Shown: positions 15,836-24,190 of the stretch, in pieces
How the letters are laid out: the number at the start of each line of letters is the position of its first letter
Position numbering within the stretch: the first letter of the stretch is position 1
DNA from: UBA4720 sp038227135
GTDB lineage: Bacteria; Gemmatimonadota; Gemmatimonadetes; Gemmatimonadales; Gemmatimonadaceae
Assembly: GCA_038227135.1 (NCBI GenBank)
Contig: JBBRQC010000006.1
Span: forward strand, 1 to 64,000
Reading direction: 5' to 3'
Length of the DNA: 64,000 nt
Made by a program: the position numbers and the translations under genes
The notes under the pieces: generated by a model
What the model was told of the DNA's origin: nothing
Database searches by the model: none
The model's input: the letters and a program-made list of their open reading frames with translations, nothing else

Positions 15836-17131
15836 ATGATGCGATACAATCCGCTGCCAGCGCTGCTCCTTCCTTTGTGCGCGGCCTGCGTGGTGGTCAA
15901 CAAGCAGCCCGATCCGACGAACGAGCTGGCGGAAGCGAAGGTGCGGCCGGGCATAACCGTTCTGCTCCGCGATAGCATACAACTGATTCGCGGAAAGCGC
16001 ATCGGTCTTCTCACTAATCAGACTGGCGTCGATGAAGGCGGAAACTCCGATATCGATCTGCTCAGAGAAGGGAGAGCTCGGGCTGCGCAGGTCAATCTGG
16101 TTCAGCTTTTTTCACCGGAGCATGGGCTCCGGGGAACGGAGGACAGAGAAAACATTGCCAGCGGCAGGGATGCGAAAAGCGGTCTGCCGATCTATTCGCT
16201 CTACGGACAGCAGACGATGGCTCCGCCCGACAGCATCCTACATACACTGGACGCTCTCGTCTTCGATCTTCAGGACATCGGCGCGCGCACCTGGACCTAC
16301 GAAGGGGCGATGGTCTACGCGATGCGCGCAGCAGCACGTGCCCATAAGCCAATCATCGTGCTCGACCGCCCGAACCCGATCACGGGGTACATGATCGAAG
16401 GCCCCGTCCTCGACAGCTCGCTGGCGAACCCGGAGGATCCGGCGCCGGGACGTCCCGGGCAGGCGTACGCGCTCTGGTCGATTCCGCTCCGGCACGGAAT
16501 GACGATCGGGGAGCTTGCGCTCTATTTCAACGACGTGTTGAAGATCCGCGCCGACCTTCACGTCATTCCGATGCAGGGCTGGCGCAGAGATATCTGGTTC
16601 GACCTGACGGGGCTGCCGTGGATAAAACCATCGCCGAACATGCCGTCGCTTCAGAGTGCCATGCTTTACCCCGGGCTCGTGGCGTTCGAGTCAACCAACC
16701 TTTCTGTGGGACGGGGAATGCCCGACGCATTTCAGCGCGTGGGCGCGCCATGGCTGAACGCGGCGGCGACGGTGGCGATTCTCAAGGACAGGGAGATTCC
16801 AGGCGTACGGTTTATCGCGGAGAGCTTCACACCGGTTGCGCCTTCCGACGGGAAGTATCCGGGTCAGACGATACCGGGGATCAGGATCCACATCGTGAAC
16901 CGAAGCGCGCTGCAATCGGTGCGCGTTGGAGCGACGCTGTTGTGGGCGATCAGCAAGACCGCGGGGAACAGGCTGACGATCGATACCCGGGGCTTCGATC
17001 TGCGGTTCGGATCGCCGGCAGTGAGGGAGGCGCTTCTTCGGGGCGACGACCCCGACGTGCTGATTGACCGCGAGTACAAGGCGGCGTACGCGTTCCGGGA
17101 GAGAACCCGGCAGTACTTGCTCTACAAGTAG
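15836..17131 (+). CDS. NamZ-like exo-beta-N-acetylmuramidase lipoprotein (DUF1343)
   Basis: The 431-residue product starts MMRYNPLPALLLPLCAAC, a lipoprotein-type signal with Cys18 as the likely lipidated residue. The rest is one DUF1343 domain: GKRIGLLTNQTGVDEGGNS, FSPEHGLRG, VFDLQDIGARTWTY, then LDRPNPITG and the C-terminal GVRFIAESFTP and FDLRFGS blocks. NamZ enzymes of this family (Bacillus, Bacteroidota) remove MurNAc from the non-reducing ends of peptidoglycan glycans. A surface or periplasmic muramidase beside Na+ symporters and an amino-sugar kinase fits a cell-wall salvage role. ATG 15836 (or 15839) gives the signal peptide. The fold call is firm; substrate rests on family knowledge. 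Confidence 0.85.
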   Translation: MMRYNPLPALLLPLCAACVVVNKQPDPTNELAEAKVRPGITVLLRDSIQLIRGKRIGLLTNQTGVDEGGNSDIDLLREGRARAAQVNLVQLFSPEHGLRGTEDRENIASGRDAKSGLPIYSLYGQQTMAPPDSILHTLDALVFDLQDIGARTWTYEGAMVYAMRAAARAHKPIIVLDRPNPITGYMIEGPVLDSSLANPEDPAPGRPGQAYALWSIPLRHGMTIGELALYFNDVLKIRADLHVIPMQGWRRDIWFDLTGLPWIKPSPNMPSLQSAMLYPGLVAFESTNLSVGRGMPDAFQRVGAPWLNAAATVAILKDREIPGVRFIAESFTPVAPSDGKYPGQTIPGIRIHIVNRSALQSVRVGATLLWAISKTAGNRLTIDTRGFDLRFGSPAVREALLRGDDPDVLIDREYKAAYAFRERTRQYLLYK

Positions 17132-17135
17132 GAGC

Positions 17136-17148
17136 AACTGCAACTGAA
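17136..17148 (+). repeat. Copy of the intergenic AACTGCAACTGAA repeat
   Basis: AACTGCAACTGAA lies 4 nt after the muramidase stop. It is the exact reverse complement of 9746-9758 in the long palindrome. A partial second AACTGCAA follows at about 17157. This spacer (17132-17220) otherwise holds only the lipoprotein ribosome site and a small TGCAAG/CTTGCA repeat. Confidence 0.5.
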
Positions 17149-17220
17149 GAAGAATAACTGCAAGCACATCTCTTGCAACGCCTGACGGTTTCCAATACAA
17201 ACAAATCCCTGGAGGCAAGA

Positions 17221-17550
17221 ATGCGTATTCTCATGCTCTCGCTGTCGATGGTGGCGCTCGCTGCGTGCGGGGGGCGGCAGGTCGAAGTGCGCACGGGAGC
17301 CGAGCCTGCGACCGAGACCGCGATTCACCTGACGAACAATCTCAGTCAGGCGGTGAACGTCTACGTCGTCAGCGGCGGGAACGACATCTTCCTGAAGCAG
17401 GTGGCGGCCAACAGCGTCGAGCATCTTCCGGTCTCTGGCGTTCCAGCGGGAGCGACGGTAAATCTCCGCGCCGTCACGGTAGACAACACCCGCACCTACA
17501 CGAAGAACAACGTGACTATCACCAGCATGTACGAATGGCGCCTTCCCTGA
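17221..17550 (+). CDS. Small lipoprotein of unknown function
   Basis: The 109-residue product has a clear lipoprotein signal (MRILMLSLSMVALAAC, Cys16 in L-A-A-C). The rest is a single small beta-rich domain (TAIHLTNNLSQAVNVYVV, then FLKQVAANSVEHLPVSGVP) that resembles extracytoplasmic domains binding to or capping other envelope proteins. I do not recognise a family. ATG 17221 has a strong ribosome site (GGAGG, 17211-17215). It stands alone between the muramidase and a terminator at 17615, so it is probably the last or only gene of its transcript. It probably anchors in the outer membrane, since Gly-Gly rather than Asp follows the Cys. Confidence 0.72.
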   Translation: MRILMLSLSMVALAACGGRQVEVRTGAEPATETAIHLTNNLSQAVNVYVVSGGNDIFLKQVAANSVEHLPVSGVPAGATVNLRAVTVDNTRTYTKNNVTITSMYEWRLP

Positions 17551-17614
17551 CGAACATTTGTCTCAGCAGGTAGACCGCTTGCTGGCGATAGATCGTTGGA
17601 GGGCTTAGTTTTAG

Positions 17615-17648
17615 AGGGCCGGCGTGCCTTGCACGACGGCCCTTTTTT
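17615..17648 (+). terminator. Rho-independent terminator after the small lipoprotein
   Basis: AGGGCCG (17615-17621) pairs with CGGCCCT (17637-17643) and runs straight into a T6 tract (17643-17648). It ends the namZ-lipoprotein region before the lipid genes. Confidence 0.88.
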
Positions 17649-17711
17649 GTGCGCGGTCAGCTTGGGAGACGGCACGTCGGCCGACTCCTGCTTATCGCCG
17701 GCCCCCGCTGA

Positions 17712-18410
17712 ATGCCAACTCCGACAGACTATTTAAAGAAAGGTTTTCTGCGCGTAGTGGAGCCGGCGATCGGTACTCTCGCGCGGAATAACGTCAGTCC
17801 CAACACCATTACGACCGTCGGCACACTGCTCACGATAGCCGCCGCCGTCGTCTACGCCACCGGCCACATCATGAGCGCGGGCTGGCTGATGTCCGTCACC
17901 GCAATCTTCGACGTAATCGATGGACAGGTGGCGAGGAGAACCGGAAGGTGCACGGTTTTCGGGGCGTTCTACGATTCCACGCTCGATCGTGTTGCCGACG
18001 GGGCGCTGATGGCGGGCCTCACGGTGTTTTACATGACGAATCCGGTTCACCACAACATCTACATGGTTGTCGTCTGTCTGGTGGGAATCGTCGGAACATT
18101 CCTCGTCTCCTACACCCGCGCGCGCGCGGAATCGCTCGGCATCGACGCGAAAGTGGGAGTGATGCAGCGCCCCGAGCGCATAGTCCTTCTATCGGCCCCG
18201 CAGGCGCTGTTCGGGCTTTTCTGGAACGGCTGGGTGTTGATGGGGATTATTATTCTTCTGAGCGTCACTTCGTGGATCACGGCAGTACAGCGGATTGCGT
18301 TCGTCTATCGCGCCACCAAGCACCTCGACGCGGCGCCGATCCGCATGGTCACTGATCCAGCTTCTCAACCGAAGGCGGGTGTATCAGCGACGCGTCGGGC
18401 ACAATCCTAA
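17712..18410 (+). CDS. CDP-alcohol phosphatidyltransferase, probable PI-phosphate synthase
   Basis: This 232-residue, ~6-helix enzyme carries the complete family motif DVIDGQVARRTGRC...GAFYDSTLDR (about residues 70-97, D-x2-DG-x2-AR-x8-G-x3-D-x3-D). The four Asp bind two metals and CDP-diacylglycerol. The next gene makes inositol 3-phosphate, so the likely product is phosphatidylinositol phosphate, as in actinobacterial PIP synthases. PGP synthase is the alternative, but the linked inositol gene argues against it. It starts at ATG 17712 with little ribosome-site signal, just after the terminator region. The spacer to the inositol gene is only 21 nt. Confidence 0.85.
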   Translation: MPTPTDYLKKGFLRVVEPAIGTLARNNVSPNTITTVGTLLTIAAAVVYATGHIMSAGWLMSVTAIFDVIDGQVARRTGRCTVFGAFYDSTLDRVADGALMAGLTVFYMTNPVHHNIYMVVVCLVGIVGTFLVSYTRARAESLGIDAKVGVMQRPERIVLLSAPQALFGLFWNGWVLMGIIILLSVTSWITAVQRIAFVYRATKHLDAAPIRMVTDPASQPKAGVSATRRAQS

Positions 18411-18431
18411 TTACAAAAACGGAGATAGAAC

Positions 18432-19763
18432 TTGGGCAGATCGTCCTCTAGTCCCGCCCCGAAGTCCATAGCGCCGGCGACCGGCCGGCTGGGCATACTG
18501 ACGCCGGGCCTTGGCGCAGTTGCCACAACATTCATGGCTGGAGTCGAAAGCATTCGACGCGGCCGCTCCAAGCCGATCGGCTCGCTGACCCAGATGGCCA
18601 CCATCCGCCTCGGCAAGAGAACCGACAATCGCGCTCCGCTCATAAAGGATTTCGCTCCCCTCGCCAAGCTGGACGACATCGTGTTCGGCGCCTGGGATCC
18701 GATTCCGGACGACGCGCTTACCGCAGCAAGGAAGGCCGGAGTTCTCGACGAACGCGACATCGAGCCCATCGCCGATTTTCTGAAAAAGATCAAGCCGATG
18801 CCAGCGGTGTTCGACAACAAGTACGTTACGCGCATCCACGGCACGAACGTCAAGAAAGGTAAGACCAAGCGCGACCTCGCCGAGCAGCTGCGGCAGGACA
18901 TGCGCGACTTCAAGTCGAAGAATAAGTGCGACCGGCTGGTGATCGTCTGGTGCGCGTCGACCGAGATCTTCATCAAGGCCGGCCCGCAGCACGCGACGAT
19001 CGAGCAGTTCGAGAAGGCGATGGAGAAGAACGACGACGCGATCGCGCCGTCCATGCTGTACGCCTACGCGGCGATAATGGAAGGCATTCCGTTCGCCAAC
19101 GGGGCCCCCAACCTCTGCGTGGATACTCCCGCGCTCGTCAAGCTCGCGCAGGACAAGGGTGTCCCGATTTCCGGAAAGGATTTCAAGACCGGACAGACCT
19201 GGATGAAGACGATCATCGCTCCGGGGCTCAAGGCGCGCATGCTCGGTCTGGCCGGATGGTATTCAACGAACATTCTCGGGAACCGCGACGGCGAAGTACT
19301 GGATGATCCTCAGTCGTTCAAGACGAAGGAAGAGTCAAAGCTCAGCGTGCTCCACACGATTCTGCAGCCCGAGCTCTACCCGGATCTTTACAAGGATTTC
19401 TGCCACGTCGTGCGGATCAATTACTACCCGCCCCGCGGTGACAACAAAGAAGGGTGGGACAACATCGACATCATCGGGTGGATGAACTACCCGATGCAGA
19501 TCAAGATCAACTTCCTTTGCAGGGACTCGATTCTCGCGGCGCCGATCGTGCTCGATCTGGCGCTCTTCTCCGACTTCGCGCACCGAGCCGGGATGAAGGG
19601 CATCCAGGAGTGGCTCTCGTTTTACTACAAGAGTCCGATGGCCGCGCCGGGATTGCAGCCCGAGCACGACCTGTTCATCCAGCAGACGAAGCTCAAGAAC
19701 ACGCTTCGCCACCTGATGGGTGAAGATCAGATCACACACCTGGGCCTGGAGTATTACGCCTGA
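18432..19763 (+). CDS. myo-Inositol-1(3)-phosphate synthase
   Basis: At 443 residues this is the usual bacterial/archaeal length. The NAD-binding start is GRLGILTPGLGAVATTFMAG (about 18-37), and the active-site half includes DNKYVTRIHGTN, KTGQTWMKT, WYSTNILGNRDG and later CRDSILAAP with the conserved Lys/Asp set. It converts glucose 6-phosphate to inositol 3-phosphate by an NAD-dependent oxidation/aldol/reduction cycle. TTG 18432 is chosen because GGAG at 18421-18424 gives ideal spacing and no ATG or GTG gives the N-terminal Rossmann strand. With the upstream transferase it supports PI-type lipids. The following lipoprotein overlaps its stop (TGATG). Confidence 0.93.
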   Translation: MGRSSSSPAPKSIAPATGRLGILTPGLGAVATTFMAGVESIRRGRSKPIGSLTQMATIRLGKRTDNRAPLIKDFAPLAKLDDIVFGAWDPIPDDALTAARKAGVLDERDIEPIADFLKKIKPMPAVFDNKYVTRIHGTNVKKGKTKRDLAEQLRQDMRDFKSKNKCDRLVIVWCASTEIFIKAGPQHATIEQFEKAMEKNDDAIAPSMLYAYAAIMEGIPFANGAPNLCVDTPALVKLAQDKGVPISGKDFKTGQTWMKTIIAPGLKARMLGLAGWYSTNILGNRDGEVLDDPQSFKTKEESKLSVLHTILQPELYPDLYKDFCHVVRINYYPPRGDNKEGWDNIDIIGWMNYPMQIKINFLCRDSILAAPIVLDLALFSDFAHRAGMKGIQEWLSFYYKSPMAAPGLQPEHDLFIQQTKLKNTLRHLMGEDQITHLGLEYYA

Positions 19764-20188
19764 TGCCGCGTCGCCTGGTGTTGTTGGCACTCGCCACAGC
19801 AGCTCTCGCGGGCTGCGGTCCGAACCCGAAGGCGAGGGAGCTTCGGCTCTGGTCGGATACCTACGCGTTCCACGTCACCATGGATCCGATGCCACCTCGT
19901 GCGCTGGAGTCGATCGCCTATAGGGTGGTGGTGCAGGACAAGAAGTCGGGGCAGCCGATCGAGACGGGAGAAGGAAGAATTTTTGCGACGAGCGCCGACC
20001 GCGCCAACTCGAGCGACGGATTCAAGAAAGAGAAGGAGCTCGGCACCTACTCCGGGCGCCTTTTCTTCGCCACCACGGGGGACTGGGCCGCGGCGATCCA
20101 GTTCCGGCGGGACAAGGATCCTCGTCTGCCGCTGGAGCGAGTGGATTGGATTCAGACGGTGCATCCAGCTTCCGAACCAGGTACCTGA
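19763..20188 (+). CDS. Lipoprotein of unknown function
   Basis: The 141-residue product begins MPRRLVLLALATAALAGC, a textbook lipoprotein signal with Cys18. The mature part is a single soluble domain with beta-strand character (FHVTMDPMPPRALESIAYRVVV, then GRIFATSADR). I recognise no family. ATG overlaps the stop of the inositol-phosphate synthase gene (TGATG), so translation is coupled. The next small gene starts 7 nt after it. Co-expression with lipid genes hints at an envelope role, but that is inference only. Confidence 0.72.
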   Translation: MPRRLVLLALATAALAGCGPNPKARELRLWSDTYAFHVTMDPMPPRALESIAYRVVVQDKKSGQPIETGEGRIFATSADRANSSDGFKKEKELGTYSGRLFFATTGDWAAAIQFRRDKDPRLPLERVDWIQTVHPASEPGT

Positions 20189-20195
20189 GCCCGAT

Positions 20196-20489
20196 ATGCG
20201 GCATTTTTTCAGAACACAGCTTACACCGGTGAACGTCCTGAGGATCGCGGATGAATTCTTCCCGGAAATCGGTATGGAGCGCTCCGGCCACACCGCGCGG
20301 TCGAGGATGTTCGAGGGAGACCTTGGCAAGCTCCAGCTGAGCGTGCGCAAGGAAGGTGGTCATTACACTTTCGCGGAGATTTCCACCGACCAGATGGGCG
20401 AGAGCCGTCTCGACCGCAACGCCAAGAAGTTCTTCGTCGAGCTGCACAAGGCGGGCGACCCGCGACACCGCATCGAAGCGGCGTACTAG
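20196..20489 (+). CDS. Small conserved-looking hypothetical protein
   Basis: This encodes 97 residues, soluble and mixed alpha/beta, with no signal. The order of blocks is MRHFFRTQLTPVNVLRIADE, then GDLGKLQLSVRKEGGHYTFA, then RNAKKFFVELHKAGDP. The strand-turn-strand around KLQLSVRKEGGHYTFAEI could be an antiparallel domain. I do not recognise it. It lies 7 nt after a lipoprotein gene and its stop abuts the ATG of the E1 alpha gene, so it is translated within the same operon. Tight packing on both sides supports it as a real gene. Confidence 0.68.
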   Translation: MRHFFRTQLTPVNVLRIADEFFPEIGMERSGHTARSRMFEGDLGKLQLSVRKEGGHYTFAEISTDQMGESRLDRNAKKFFVELHKAGDPRHRIEAAY

Positions 20490-20490
20490 G

Positions 20491-21624
20491 ATGGCGCGGC
20501 CGGGTACCGCCGCGTCGAGGCCGGCGAATGCGCAACGGAATTCTGGTCTCGCCGACGGAGACGGATCGCTATCAAGGGAACAGAGGCTCGAGCTGTACTA
20601 CTACATGCGGCTCACGCGGTCCCTCGAAGAGCGGCTGGTCAATCTTTATCGCCAGACTAAGGTAGTCGGCGGACTTTTCCGCTCCCTCGGTCAGGAGGCC
20701 GACGCGGTGGGGAGCGCCTACGCGCTCGACCGGTCCAAGGGTGATGTGCTTTCGCCATTGATCAGGAATCTTGGTTCGATGCTCGTTCAGGGCGCCAAGC
20801 CCAACGAGATCATCAAGCAGTACATGGCGAAGGGAGATTCACCAACGCGTGGGAGAGAACTCAACATCCACTATGGTGATCTGGTGCGCGGATTCATCGG
20901 CCAGATCTCCCATCTGGGCGACATGGTCCCGGTGATGGCCGGCGTCACGCTCTCCTTCAAGATGCGCAAGGAGAACAGAGTCGGTCTCGTATACGTCGGC
21001 GATGGGGCGACTTCGACCGGTGCGTTCCACGAAGGGATCAACTTCGCCGCCGTGCAGCGCTGCCCGCTCGTGGTCGTTGTTGAGAACAACGGCTACGCGT
21101 ACTCGACGCCGCTCAGCAAGCAGACCGCCGCCAGGCAGCTCGTCGACAAGGCGATTGGATACGGCATTGCGGGGGAGCAGGCGGACGGGAACGATGTGAT
21201 CGCGACGTACGAGGTAACGAAGCGCGCTGTCGATCGCGCCCGCAGCGGCGGGGGAGTGACGCTCGTGGAGCTGATCACGTACCGCCGCAAAGGACACGCT
21301 GAGCACGACAACCAGTCGTATGTGCCGCCGGGGGAGATCGATAAGTGGGCGAGCGAGAACGATCCAATCGATCGGTATGCCAAACGACTGCTGAGCGAAG
21401 GATTCGGTCAGTCGGAGCTCAACGCGACCGACGCCCGAGTCCAGGAAGAGATCGATCGAGCGACGGACGAAGCTGACAAATCGCCCATGCCCGATCCGAC
21501 CGATGCGCTGGTGGGGGTATACGCCGACCCGCCGGCAGTCGCGCCACTCTGGTTCCGCGAGGGCATCAAGTCCGCGGTAGAGTTGCACGAGCGCCCTTCC
21601 AGCTGGGGGACGCACGATGGCTGA
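20491..21624 (+). CDS. 2-oxoacid dehydrogenase E1 component, alpha subunit
   Basis: The 377-residue subunit belongs to the PDHA/BCKDH-alpha family. Its thiamine-diphosphate motif is GDGATSTGAFHEGINFAAVQ, continuing to VVVENNGYAYS (about 170-206); this binds Mg2+ and cofactor. The phosphorylation-loop region YRRKGHAEHDNQSY carries the conserved catalytic-loop His. With E1 beta it decarboxylates a 2-oxoacid and transfers the acyl group to E2 lipoate. The first ~30 residues are low-complexity. ATG 20491 overlaps the previous gene's end by two bases of spacing. Pyruvate versus branched-chain oxoacid is undecided from sequence. Confidence 0.9.
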   Translation: MARPGTAASRPANAQRNSGLADGDGSLSREQRLELYYYMRLTRSLEERLVNLYRQTKVVGGLFRSLGQEADAVGSAYALDRSKGDVLSPLIRNLGSMLVQGAKPNEIIKQYMAKGDSPTRGRELNIHYGDLVRGFIGQISHLGDMVPVMAGVTLSFKMRKENRVGLVYVGDGATSTGAFHEGINFAAVQRCPLVVVVENNGYAYSTPLSKQTAARQLVDKAIGYGIAGEQADGNDVIATYEVTKRAVDRARSGGGVTLVELITYRRKGHAEHDNQSYVPPGEIDKWASENDPIDRYAKRLLSEGFGQSELNATDARVQEEIDRATDEADKSPMPDPTDALVGVYADPPAVAPLWFREGIKSAVELHERPSSWGTHDG

Positions 21625-22594
21625 AATCACGTATCTCGAAGCAATCCGGGAAGCGCTGTTCGAGGAGATGGAGCGCGACGAGAATGTTTTCTGTCTCGGC
21701 GAGGACATCGGCGCGTATGGCGGCGCTTTCAAGGTGACGGAAGGATTGATGGCGAGGTATGGCGAACAGCGCGTGATCGACACACCCATCTCGGAGGCCG
21801 CCATTATCGGAGCCGCGGCCGGGGCGGCGCACATGGGTATGCGGCCGGTGTGCGAGATGCAGTTCATCGATTTCATATCGACCGGGTACGACATGCTCAC
21901 CAACTACGTCGCAACCGCGAGGTACCGCGCGATGCTTCCGTGCCCGATGGTGGTGCGAGGGCCCAGCGGCGGCTATGTGAGGGGAGGGCCCTTTCATTCG
22001 CAGAATCCGGAAGCGGCCTTCCTGCACACCCCCGGTCTGAAGATCGTCTATCCCGCGACGGCGCGCGACGCCAAAGGATTGCTCAAATCAGCAATTCGTG
22101 ACGAGGACTGCGTGCTCTACTTCGAGCACAAGTATCTGTACCGCCGGATCAAGGAAGAGATGCCGACGGGCGACCACCTGACTCCGATCGGAAAAGCACG
22201 GACAGCGCGGGAAGGGAAGGACGTTTCCATCGTCACCTACGCCGCTACGGTCTGGAAAGCTCTTGAGGCGGCCGAGCAAGTCGAGAAGGAAGACGGTCTC
22301 TCTGTCGAAGTGATCGACCTGCGGACGATTCTACCGATGGATGACGAGGCAATCATCGCGACGGTGAAGAAAACGAATCGGGCGCTGATCGTGCATGAAG
22401 ACACCCGGACGGGCGGTGTTGCCGGGGAGATCATCGCCCGCATCAACGAAAGCGCATTCGAGTGGCTGGACGCTCCGGTAATGCGGGTCACCGCGGCGGA
22501 TGTCCCGCTGCCCTATTCTCCGCCGCTCGAGGATTATGTGCTGCCGCAGACCTCCGACATAGTGTTGGCGCTGCGGAAGCTTGCTGCGTACTGA
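21617..22594 (+). CDS. 2-oxoacid dehydrogenase E1 component, beta subunit
   Basis: This 325-residue subunit overlaps E1 alpha by 8 nt. Signatures are ITYLEAIREALFEEMERDENV, VFCLGEDIGAYGGAFKVTEGL, then the transketolase-like central core with RGPSGGYVRGGPFHSQNPEA and the C-terminal half VEVIDLRTILPMD and HEDTRTGGVAGEI. The conserved Glu of LGEDIG activates the thiamine ring from across the dimer. It completes the E1 heterotetramer with the upstream subunit. The dehydrogenase-specific E3 gene is not in the window. The short membrane protein downstream overlaps its stop (TGATG). Substrate specificity (branched-chain or pyruvate) is not resolved. Confidence 0.92.
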   Translation: MAEITYLEAIREALFEEMERDENVFCLGEDIGAYGGAFKVTEGLMARYGEQRVIDTPISEAAIIGAAAGAAHMGMRPVCEMQFIDFISTGYDMLTNYVATARYRAMLPCPMVVRGPSGGYVRGGPFHSQNPEAAFLHTPGLKIVYPATARDAKGLLKSAIRDEDCVLYFEHKYLYRRIKEEMPTGDHLTPIGKARTAREGKDVSIVTYAATVWKALEAAEQVEKEDGLSVEVIDLRTILPMDDEAIIATVKKTNRALIVHEDTRTGGVAGEIIARINESAFEWLDAPVMRVTAADVPLPYSPPLEDYVLPQTSDIVLALRKLAAY

Positions 22595-22860
22595 TGACCT
22601 CGCCGGAGCTCGATCGAGCCGGGGTTGCAGCGAGAAACGTGGGAGTGGGCTGCGTCACTACGGTCGCCGGTTTTTTCGGCGGAGGAATGATTGCAGTATT
22701 CATTGGGAAGGTCGTTGGAAGCGTCCAGGGATGTAAGCCGCCCGAGGGACTTCCGGCGTGCAATTGGTGGGTGTATGCTGGTATTGGAGCGGTTCTGGGA
22801 GTGCTCACACTTCCTGCTGTCGTCCTGATACGTCTGAACCAGCCTCAAGCTGGCAAATAA
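22594..22860 (+). CDS. Small two-helix membrane protein of unknown function
   Basis: This gene encodes 88 residues with two predicted membrane helices (about 17-41, GCVTTVAGFFGGGMIAVFIG; and about 60-80, VYAGIGAVLGVLTLPAVVLI). They are joined by a Cys-containing loop (GCKPPEGLPACNWW), where the two Cys could pair if periplasmic. No family is recognised. It starts inside the E1 beta stop (TGATG) and lies 18 nt before the E2 gene, so it is embedded in a 2-oxoacid dehydrogenase operon. The insertion of a membrane protein between E1 and E2 is odd. Confidence 0.7.
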   Translation: MTSPELDRAGVAARNVGVGCVTTVAGFFGGGMIAVFIGKVVGSVQGCKPPEGLPACNWWVYAGIGAVLGVLTLPAVVLIRLNQPQAGK

Positions 22861-22878
22861 GCGAAGGAAGGAGAAGTC

Positions 22879-24189
22879 GTGGCACGTGTAGACATCATCA
22901 TGCCGCAGATGGGCGAGTCGATCGCCGAGGGCACACTTTCGAGGTGGTTGAAGAAAGTGGGCGACGAGGTGAAGCGCGACGAACCGATTTTCGAGATCTC
23001 GACTGACAAGGTCGACGCGGAAATTCCCGCGTCGGCGGCCGGCGTGCTCGCCGAAATCCTGGTAAAGGAAGGCGAGACCGTCGCCGTGCAGACGGTCGTC
23101 GCGCGGCTCGAGACCGAAAAAGGCGCGACCGTACCCGCACAGGCTGCGTCGCCTTCACCGGCCGCCCCCCAGCGGGAAGCTACTCCCGCCGCGACTCCGG
23201 CACGCACCCAGACACCCGCGCCCGCAATCGCCGCATCCCGCTCGGTCAATGGGAATTCCTTCGAAGACCGGGTGCGCAGCAAGTCGTCGCCTCTCGTACG
23301 GAAGATTGCCGCCGAGCACGGACTGAACATCTCTGCAATGCAGGGTACAGGGGTCGCCGGACGCGTCACGAAGCGGGACATCGTCGGATTCATAGACTCG
23401 GGCGCCAAGACGACCGGCGCACCCGGAGTGCGGGCAGGCGGCGGTGGCGGCGGTCACGCGCTACCGATGCCAGAACCGTGGGCAGGTGACGTTGTCGAGC
23501 CGATGTCGAAGATGCGCGCGCTCATCAGCGAGCACATGGTAGCATCGCGCCACACGTCCGCGCATGTCACGTCGTTCATCGAGATCGACTTCACCCGGGT
23601 CGCCCGGATCCGCGCCAAAAAACGCGCCGAGTTCGAAGCAGCGACCGGGCAGAAGCTGACCTACATGCCGTTCATCATCAAAGCGGTGACGCAGGGACTG
23701 CGGGAGTTCCCGGTGATGAACTCCTCAGTTGCAGGCACCAACGTCATCTATAGAAAACAGATCAACATTGGCATCGCTGTCGCTCTCGAGTGGGGGCTGA
23801 TCGTGCCGGTCATCAGGCACGCCGACGATCTCTCGCTCTCGGGAATCACCCGCGCGCTCAACGATCTCGCCGCCCGCGCGCGGGCCAAGAAGCTCTCCCC
23901 CGAGGAGGTTCAGGAAGGAACCTTCACGATCACGAACCCTGGAGTCTTCGGATCGCTGATGGGCACGCCGATCATCAACCAGCCGCAGGTCGCGATCATG
24001 GGCGTCGGAGCCATCGAGAAGCGGCCGAAGGTTCTGCCGGGCTCCGATGGAGAGGATACGATTGCAATCCGCACCTGCGCTTATTTTTCAATCTCGTTCG
24101 ATCATCGTGTCATAGACGGCGCCGTCGCCGACCAGTTCCTGGCCTTTGTGAAGAAAACGATCGAGACATTTCCGGAGACCGGACTTTAA
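22879..24189 (+). CDS. 2-oxoacid dehydrogenase E2 (dihydrolipoyl acyltransferase)
   Basis: The 436-residue E2 has one N-terminal lipoyl domain (DEPIFEISTDKVDAEIPASA, Lys in TDKVD is lipoylated, about residue 43). An Ala/Pro-rich linker follows (about 85-125), then the peripheral subunit-binding domain (SSPLVRKIAAEHGLN, about 135-170). A second Gly-rich linker leads to the catalytic domain ending SFDHRVIDGAVADQFL, with the catalytic His/Asp of DHRxxDG. GTG 22879 follows AAGGAGAAG. One lipoyl domain and one E1/E3-binding domain resemble BCKDH/pyruvate E2 of Gram-positive type. No E3 gene lies nearby. It forms the complex core. Confidence 0.92.
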   Translation: MARVDIIMPQMGESIAEGTLSRWLKKVGDEVKRDEPIFEISTDKVDAEIPASAAGVLAEILVKEGETVAVQTVVARLETEKGATVPAQAASPSPAAPQREATPAATPARTQTPAPAIAASRSVNGNSFEDRVRSKSSPLVRKIAAEHGLNISAMQGTGVAGRVTKRDIVGFIDSGAKTTGAPGVRAGGGGGGHALPMPEPWAGDVVEPMSKMRALISEHMVASRHTSAHVTSFIEIDFTRVARIRAKKRAEFEAATGQKLTYMPFIIKAVTQGLREFPVMNSSVAGTNVIYRKQINIGIAVALEWGLIVPVIRHADDLSLSGITRALNDLAARARAKKLSPEEVQEGTFTITNPGVFGSLMGTPIINQPQVAIMGVGAIEKRPKVLPGSDGEDTIAIRTCAYFSISFDHRVIDGAVADQFLAFVKKTIETFPETGL

Positions 24190-24190
24190 A

